Source of the DNA: Benincasa hispida
Lineage: Eukaryota > Streptophyta > Magnoliopsida > Cucurbitales > Cucurbitaceae
Direction: 5' to 3'
Length of the DNA: 64,000 nt
Assembly (NCBI RefSeq): GCF_009727055.1
Contig: NC_052359.1
Coordinates: 15,902,198 to 15,966,197, forward strand
Shown: piece by piece, positions 56,892 to 64,000 of the stretch
How the letters are laid out: each line of letters opens with the position of its first letter
Position numbering within the stretch: the stretch's first letter is position 1
Program-made: the position numbers and the translations under genes
The notes under the pieces: model-generated
Seen by the model: the letters and a program-made list of their open reading frames with translations, nothing else
Told to the model about the DNA's origin: nothing
Databases searched by the model: none

Positions 56892-57465
56892 CATGCGAGT
56901 TGGAATATCCTATAAAAATAGTTCGTATAAGACTGGACCACAAAATAATTAATCTCTCTTTGTAACACTGTTGACTGAAGATATTAATATTTCACAAGAT
57001 TATTATAAGTAACTCGATCTCAATCTTAAGTGAGTTATGAACTCTTGTCTATGATAGCTTGTCCTTTTATTTACATGGGTAAGAGTGGCTTAAGTCACCA
57101 ACTCTATAAGTATACCATTTTGGGACTTGACCAAGTGGGGAGCTGGAAACATATTACATAAAATCGAATTTCTTCCCGCTATAGGGTAAGTAGATGGTAC
57201 TCTTAATTGGTGATACTAGGTCTTAAACAATGAGGCCTCACCTTCTCACTAAACTGAAAAGTACTTGGTTTATGGTTGGACCATTACCATTAGTGGTACT
57301 TAAGGAGAGGTAATTATAGGGGTAAAACGGTAATTTGATCCAGCTGTAATTATGAATAGTGAAAGATGTACTTACTTGTAATGGTTATATTAATGGATGT
57401 AACATGTTCTATAGTGCATAAGAGTGCAATTATAGATCTTTAGTGAAGTGTCCCAATAGAGGTTA
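56892..57465 (+). repeat. Copia-3 3' LTR, second part
   Basis: Continues the LTR interrupted at 31781: ATCCTATAAAAATAG, then GAGTTATGAACTC, GGTACTTAAGGAG and TGCAATTATAGATC, all in the order of the related Copia-2 LTR. Similarity ends near 57465 without an LTR terminus. Confidence 0.65.
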
Positions 57466-59980
57466 TTTAATTACATACCACACACTGGTTAACACCTTAT
57501 TAACAAATACTTTATGACGGTGGTAGATTGGACCATCTCTGTCAAGCAACCTGCAACCCTAGAATCCTAGAACTCGTCTACTACCTGGAAAAACAAAAAC
57601 ATAGGAAAGCTTGAGCTGGAAAGCCCTATGAGTGGCATGTTTAGAAGAACATAAGCTTTTATTTGGAAAACTCATTTTGCAAAGTCATATCATGAATCAT
57701 TTAGCATGTTATTCAAGCTCTAACTTAGAAAACCTTTTGGAACATATAGTCTAACATAACGCATGATTTTCATAAATTATTTCAAAGGAAACCAGAGGTC
57801 AACTTTTACATTAAATTATAGGGTTTCTCAAACCCAAGATTCAACAAAACCAGGAATGTAATTTAAATAAGAATATCATAGTTAAAACCAAAGCTTCTGT
57901 TCATAAGCTTTTCTGATATGGATCGGGACCGATGAGTTGCATTAGTAGACCTTAGTTGTTTTTAATTAACTTTTAGCATTTTAATTTTAAAGTTATTTGT
58001 TGTGTTTAATTAATTTCTAGATTTTTATTGTGAAATTTAAGTTTTGGTAATTATGGAGATGCATTGAAGATGGTGGTTGGAAGATGGAGGCTGCAATTAA
58101 TGGAGTTATTAGTGATTGGAAGATGAAGGTTGATAAGAGAACGTTGACTTTTGTTTATTTGTATTAAATAGGTTAGAATCTCTACAAGGCTACATAAAGC
58201 CTTCTATCCTTCATTTGTAATGAGAAAAAAAAATTTTTGATGAATGAAATTTGAGATCTCATATTTGAGAAATTTTCTTATTTTTTTAAAATTCTTGTTT
58301 TTAGATTTCCATGCTAGAAACAATCAAGGTTGATTGATCATCATACTTGTGGAGTGTTTCTTCCTTGAAGTGAATGGGCTTGTGAATAATACTTAGGTAT
58401 TCAAGTTTTCTTGCTTCTTGATTTGACCGTCTATCTTTCTCTTATTTTTCATATCATTTTCATAATAAAGTCATAACATATCTGGAAACATCGTTTCCAT
58501 AAAATCCAGGAAAACATACTTTAACTTTACAAGAAACTGTTGTTCATCGTCTTCATCTCCTTGATTGATAAAGACCATTTACATAAAACATTCATAATGA
58601 AACATGAGAATAATACTTCATAATTTTTCAGTAAATCCATAGCTTAAATAAATTTATCCATATGAGACCAAGAAAATGAGCCAACTAACAATAAATTCAT
58701 AAATAAAGGGTTAAGACTTAAGCTTAGCATAAGCATATAAATTTGGCACTTCAAAATATATCATTAACACATTCAAACCCCTATAAACAAAGAATAACTG
58801 TGGCAAATCTTATAAAACATTCATATTTTAGTTTGTCCTTTTTGCCTTAGTTGAGGTAGAGCCCCTTTTGCTCATACTCCCAACATCGATAACCTTAGCT
58901 GATGTAATATAGTTGCAATACCTTCAGTGTCGAATATAATCATACGTGTACGTAGATGTGCCCCAAAGGCAAATATAACATTTTTTCAATGTATTCCCTG
59001 GATGCCTTCATCTCCTTCAGTATCAGGGTCCCAGATACCTTCATCTTCTTCAATATCGAGTTTCATCATTGGAGTACTAAAACATGCTTTAATACTAAAC
59101 ATACTTAATTCTTTGATTCTTTAGAAATCCTTAGAAAACTTAAGCATGTCAATAGATAACATCACGTAAAACACTTAACACATTAGAAATACTTAAGCTG
59201 ATGAAATCATGTTTAAAACATTGCATAACTTATAATTTATAAAATTATTCATGCTTTTAAATACACTTGAAAATATTGGAGCTCCTAGCTCAAACAAAAG
59301 ATACTTACTCATAAACATACTTTGAAAGGGTTGAACATATAGTTCACAAAAGGATAACTCATTGTTTAGCATGCTTTGAAAACATTGATTCCCATGGTCA
59401 AGCCATGCGTTTACTTAATTTGAATTAGAGGTTAAAGCATGCGCTTGAATATTAACCATTTAACCCGTGTTAAGAAATTCATGCTTAGTTTTCATGGGAC
59501 CTACTATGCGTCCACCTTTGAGCTTTTAAGAAAACTTAACATATTTAAGTAATTAAACTCATCTAAAGCATGCTATGAGGTCATTTATAAAACATACTAT
59601 ACTTAGGCATTGATCAAACATGCTTAACTTTTAAACTAGTAAAAACATAAACTTTGAAATACTTTTAGAGTTAGAAGCCACTCACACTTAGTTAGCTCCC
59701 TTCCTAGCCCTTTAAGCCTTGAGAATCCCTTAAGCCAACGCGCACTCCTTCATCACATAACATAGTTGGTCGCGTGGTCTCTTTTTGGATGCATGGTATG
59801 AGTTCGACACATGATATGCGGCCACAACTTCCTCAACACAAGCTTCTTTTGACTTCCTTCATTTTCCATCACTTATAGCATCAATTTCAGCTCAAATCAG
59901 AAAAAACTTCCTTCATGAAACTTGTTAAGGATTGGCTTAGGAAGCTTACTCCCAAATTTAATTCTTCCCAAAGAGCTCAA
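57466..59980. other. AT-rich stretch, no gene recognised
   Basis: No coding frame above background. 57940-58465 stands apart from its surroundings (ATAAAGCCTTC, then TTTGTAATGAG near 58195-58225) and resembles an LTR promoter/poly-A segment, possibly a solo LTR or TRIM. The rest is rich in AACATGC and AACTTAAGC words, as in the LTRs of some plant Gypsy elements, but I could not fix ends. Confidence 0.4.
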
Positions 59981-59984
59981 AATG

Positions 59985-60170
59985 CTCTAAAGCTTTCGGA
60001 CATGCCTTCTTGAGATTGGTGAAGAGATGCATTTTCTTCATTTTTCATTAGATTTTTTTATGAGTACTGCATTGGACAACCATTGCAGGTAATGGTCCTT
60101 TCGAATGAACTTTGTTCACAGTAGATCATCCACTTGCTTAACTATTATCTCATTACGAGCATGGTTAAAG
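59985..60170 (-). pseudogene. Tat-type Gypsy RT fragment
   Basis: On the minus strand: VDDLL, KFIRKDHYLQWLSNAVLIKK, then, after a stop and frame change, TNLKKACPKA. This follows the RT entry of Tat-clade elements (FIRExxYPxWLxNVVxVKK, DFTDLNKACPKD). It is truncated near 59985. Confidence 0.65.
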
Positions 60171-61024
60171 GCTCATCTCTGTGGGTCCACTCCGACATGT
60201 CTTCGATAGACGAGGAAAATACTTCTGTGTTGCTTCTATGAAAAGCTATAATAGTTTCCCTCTCGTTAACTCCAAGCATTGCCCTAATGCTAATTATCAA
60301 GGTGTCAGATAGTAATGCGATAGACTTTAATGGCTTGGCAAGATTGCCTCGAGGTCTAAGCTCAACTGCTTGTCCGAGATTGGTAACATGGTTCGGGTCT
60401 GCTTCATCAACTAACGAGTCACCCACCATAGGTGTCGAAGCATGTGCTTCAATCTTGACTTCTTCCATGACCTGAGGATCCATCTCACCTTCCTTGCCAG
60501 CAATATCATTAATGGCATGCAGTAGCTCTAATTTGCCTCTGGATTTCTCATGGCAGTTTGATAACATTCTCGAGACATCAATTTTTCTCCTCTTACAATC
60601 CCAACCAGTTCGGAGTAGGAGACTTCAAGAGTTGATGATAAGTAGACGGTATAACTTTCATTTGATGATAACCTTCCTAAAATGGTGTTGTAGATTGACT
60701 TATCAACCACACCAAGAACTCCACCATAGTCGTTACATAGGTCATGCCCCCACCAAAAGTGACTAGAAGTTCTATGATACCTCCCAGATATACTAATCTC
60801 CCATTGAACCCTAACAATGGGGTTGCATTTCTATTCAAACGTCCACATCCCAATCCCATTTCGTTGAAAGCATGAAGAGATAAGATATCTATTGAGCTAC
60901 CTCTGTCTACTAAAATTCGATGCACTTTGATATTTATTATGGTCAAGGACATAACTAGAGCATTATTATGAGGTTGATATAGATTTACTGCATCTTTCTC
61001 AGAGAAACTGATAACATGTTCCAT
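60171..61024 (-). pseudogene. Tat-type Gypsy protease and linker
   Basis: ISFSEKDAVNLYQPHNNALVM, then RILVDRGSSIDIL (DRGSS keeps the catalytic Asp at about 60900), AFNEMG, LLGFNG and FGGG. After a frame change, KSIYNTILGR, VGIVRGEKLMSRECYQTAM. This is the Tat (Ogre/Retand) protease region and the linker to RT. The linker continues as a 140-codon frame at 60145-60567. Confidence 0.75.
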
Positions 61025-61364
61025 TACAGTAGTTGAATATGCCTCTCAGACCACCCTTGGAGTGAGTCTAACTTCATGTACTTTCCCTTCTTTCTTCTAG
61101 GATCGCCTCCAGCCGGAATACCAAAGATTTTGTTAATCTCTCAAGGTTGTGTCGGTGTTCGATCTCTCTTTGAGTTATTCTATTCTGATTACCATTGTAG
61201 CCACCATTTTCTCCCACATACATCTTCAGCTAACCTAATTAAATAAGAGTTTTTATAGCTTTCTTGATGTCAAAACATTCTACAGTAGTATACCCGTTGC
61301 CCTTATGAAAGAGGTAATATTTTTCTCTATTTCTTCATTATGAACCAACCTTCAGCTTGGCTTG

Positions 61365-62652
61365 TCACTTCAATATTTTTTGTTCTAGATTTCCATCAAG
61401 ATTTGCTCCATAGAAACCACCGTTGGTGTGTAAGTTCAAACTTGCTTGGTAGTAACCTTTGCAGGCTGCCTTCTCTAGTGCCACCGACCATTCTTCTGTC
61501 TTTATTTTCTTGTTCTCATGTCGACCCTCACATTCTTGTTCTATTGACCTATGATGGTTCGAATGGGTAGCTTTCTCTTCCTTGCCACCTTTAAAGCAAA
61601 GGAGCTCACCTGCGCTCATGAAGTTTTATGCCCTAGAGAGGAGCTCAATATAGGTCGTAGTTGCTTTTTTGCCTAAGGACCAGAGGAACTTCTTATCCTT
61701 GAGACCAAATACGATAGCCATTAGAGCGACATCATTAATATAACCTTAAATCTGTAGGGCTTCACTGTTGAATCTTGCAACATACTCTCTTAATGTTTCA
61801 TTTTCTTCTTGCTTTACGGTAAACAGATGAGTGGGAGGTTTTCTCTGATCTCGACCTCTTAGAAATTGGGTAATGAATGCTTTTACCAGCTCTCGGAATG
61901 ACACTATCAATCTTCTCTTCAACTTTCTAAACCACTTACGAGTTGGACGTACAAGAGTAAATGAAAATGTCAGACACTTGATAACTTCTCAGACTTTATA
62001 GAGTTCCATTCAGGACCAAAATATATCTAAATGCTCTATTGGGTCTTTCGATCCATCATAGGGTTTCATGGTATGTAACTTGAATTTAGGGGGTACCAGT
62101 TCTTGCATGATTTCATCCATGAAGGGTAGGTATACCTGATCTAACAAATTATCAAGGTTCAACCCCTCGCGATCCTGTGCCTTCTTGATATCCCTTAACT
62201 GGATTTCGTTCATCGTAACTCAACTGCCCACTGTCGACTGTTTACATCTTTGTCATCCTCGGCTTGCTTCCTTCACCTCTGATTGATGGTATGTCATTTT
62301 GTTCGTTCCATCCTTCGAGCCTCTGTCTAATCATCTCTCTAAACTATTGATTCCTCTAATATGTATAAGATATTTCGGGCTGACTCTTGGCTAGAGCATA
62401 ATTTCGATTAGTAGAAGTTTGAGAATAGTGATCAATAGGTACATGCTTTCTTAGATTCAAATCGTTCGCTCACCTGTTTTTCCTTTCCAATATCAACATT
62501 TTCGATGCCTTTGGTCTAGGAATCTCAAACTTCCCCACCTCTTCAATTGCGGGAACTTTACCCTTGGTTAGTCTCAAGCAATCATGGTGGTGCCTAACCC
62601 AATGGATTGTGCTTTGGTATTTCATCATGCTTGTTTTCTTAGATGGACCCAT
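61365..62652 (-). pseudogene. gag: Tat-type Gypsy gag
   Basis: From upstream to downstream on the minus strand: 62470-62652 (N-terminal basic part), 62010-62213 with FKLHTMKPYDGSKDPIEHLDIF, matching the PYDGxxDPxxHL retrotransposon Gag motif, a broken middle (QEENETLREYVARFNSEAL at about 61750-61810), and 61365-61619. Stops and frameshifts separate the pieces. Its LTR is not visible; a plus-strand Athila-type LTR lies just beyond 62732. Confidence 0.75.
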
Positions 62653-62731
62653 CGCATTCTAGCTGATAGCCTCAATGATTAGGTTTAGGCGTCTGAGCAT
62701 ATCCATGATTTGGTTCAGATTTTGATCTAAG

Positions 62732-64000
62732 TGATAACGGGTAGAAATGCACGTTATTACAGGTAAAACAATGAGAGATTGCGATGAAAAAAATAAACAA
62801 AATTATGTCCAAAAGCGCCAATCTAAAGAAATTTTGATCGCATGCGCCCATCGCATAAAAGTAGCTAATTTACTTATTTTGTGTAGGAAAAATGCGTTGG
62901 TGCAAGTAAAATTTCGATTCAAGGAATTAAACGTCCGTGCACTTGAAAGATTGCGATCGCAAAGTCATACGATCGCATGTGATCGTGCGAGGTTACTCAA
63001 GAAGGTGATCGCATAAACACTGCGCATCAAGGTGAAAGCATAATAAATCATGAGGGGATGGAAAGGTGATGACAGTCGAATCCGAATTTAGTTGACAAGC
63101 CGTTAACGCTAGACTGTAGCAAGTACACTCAACTTTCGATGACCATTAATCAGCGCATCAGGGTAGGAGATTTAATAACCGCCCATCATTGCAATCATTA
63201 GAGAGAAAGGCTGCTTCACTTTGAGCTTTATAAATACCGAAGGTCACCATTGTTAACAAGTGAGATCGCCAGATTGCCATATAGAGTAGAGAATAAGTTA
63301 GAGAGCCGTTAGTTCATATTCATACTTATACGTAGAAGACGGAGACGAGCTAAGAAATGAATAAGTCGAGAGATCATTCCCAAGCAGATCGAGAGACTGA
63401 CAGGAAGCGCTATACAGGGAGAGAGGGTCAACACTTGCAAAAGCAAGAATATTTATCTGGACAGGGTTGGAGTAAAAAGACAGTTTAAAAAGCCACAGGA
63501 AGGAAGACACTACTACCTGGCTTTTTATCTCTACATTCCATTGCAATTATGTATTCTGTATTTTATTTATAGAAAATGGAAATCTTATTTCAAATTATGT
63601 TCAATCTTTTCATACTTCGCATGAGTAGCCAAATTTCCGAATGGGTTGAGAAGTACTTAGCTAGCATGACCTAAGATTTACATTTTATATGATCATCTTA
63701 TCTTATGTATGCGTCAGTCACCCTTTAGAGATACTTGAGAGAGTAGTCTGAAGAAAGAATCTAGACTTGAGAGAGTCAGATTAGAATCTAGGCTTGAGAG
63801 AGTCAGATTAGAATCTAGGCTTGAGAGAGTCAGATTAAAACCGCATAAGCAAAAGATAGAAACTTAGACATAAGTTCTATTGCTATTAATGCAACACATG
63901 CACCCTAGAGATAGGATATGATAGTATGCAGTCACCTTGTGTATGTGTGCATCATTCATCATCGCATAGACAAGAATAGAGGCTTAGACATAAGTCCTAT
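62732..64000 (+). repeat. Athila-type LTR, start to window end
   Basis: TGATAACGGGTAGAAATGCACG is the usual opening of Athila LTRs in plants. TATA box TTTATAAATA at 63227-63236. From 63700 it shares long stretches with 30290-30580. It continues past the window. Confidence 0.7.
63766..63846 (+). repeat. 27-bp triplication in the Athila-type LTR
   Basis: CTTGAGAGAGTCAGATTA starts at 63766, 63793 and 63820, exactly 27 bases apart. The related LTR at 30340-30400 has no such triplication. Confidence 0.8.

Noticed and set aside
57940..58465. A defined TRIM or solo LTR
   Set aside because: It has LTR-like promoter and poly-A phrases but no clear TG...CA ends or target duplication; left as unassigned.
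59985..62652. A plant pararetrovirus or other viral insert
   Set aside because: Gag motif PYDGxxDP, protease VDxGSS and RT entry motifs fit a Tat-type Gypsy retrotransposon; no movement-protein or envelope-like region is visible.
1..64000. tRNA, rRNA or snRNA genes
   Set aside because: Only primer-site fragments complementary to tRNA ends were seen; no cloverleaf or rRNA core was recognised by eye. A tRNAscan and Rfam scan would settle it.

Overview
The window looks like eukaryotic nuclear DNA from a higher plant. It is AT-rich and consists almost entirely of nested, decayed LTR retrotransposons (Ty1/Copia, chromovirus-like Ty3/Gypsy, Athila-type and Tat-type), plus one hAT-type MITE and a fragment of plastid ycf2. 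A eudicot is likely and a cucurbit is possible, because the Copia gag/pol and long-LTR families resemble ones I associate with cucurbit genomes; that is recollection, not a search. I found no intact host protein gene, rRNA, tRNA or CRISPR array.

Layout. 494-5869 is a minus-strand, gag-only Athila-type element with both LTRs. 6386-6662 is a small solo LTR with a perfect 5-bp target duplication. 7077-23080 is one Copia insertion (Copia-1), bounded by the same target duplication GATAT on both sides. It is split by an inverted copy of everything from about 289 to 9767, which lies at 9793-19540, followed by 330 bases of aberrant C-rich sequence. 23081-23897 is AT-rich and ends in an Athila-type LTR remnant. 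23923-24800 is degenerate plastid ycf2. About 24950-30230 is a second fold-back structure built on an Athila-type LTR that carries tandem TATA-containing units. 31488-57465 is a nest: a Copia LTR (Copia-3) holds a chromovirus-like Gypsy element (31782-56891). The Gypsy 5' LTR contains a 2.1-kb solo Copia LTR. Its 3' LTR contains a full Copia element (Copia-2, 42626-54724) and a hAT MITE. Copia-2's own 3' LTR contains another solo Copia LTR (51583-53445). A 3.9-kb block, 31406-35280, is repeated directly at 35327-39200 across a 25-base N run. 57466-59980 is AT-rich with no recognised gene. 59985-62700 is a truncated minus-strand Tat-type gag/protease/RT remnant. 62732 to the window end is an Athila-type LTR on the plus strand.

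The parts do not form a functional gene system; every pol region is broken. The strongest signals concern structure. Each 25-base N run lies beside a long inverted, direct or organelle-derived block, and sequence fidelity falls off inside two of these blocks. That pattern suggests that much of the large-scale architecture (palindrome 1, the 3.9-kb tandem, probably palindrome 2) comes from assembly or gap filling rather than from the chromosome. Target duplications and reading-frame continuity let the likely true order of insertions be read through these artefacts. The best candidates for real biology are arrays of short perfect palindromes in several LTR families, tandem duplication of an LTR core promoter, and an LTR minisatellite with an 11-codon period. 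I did not find a convincing previously undescribed system.
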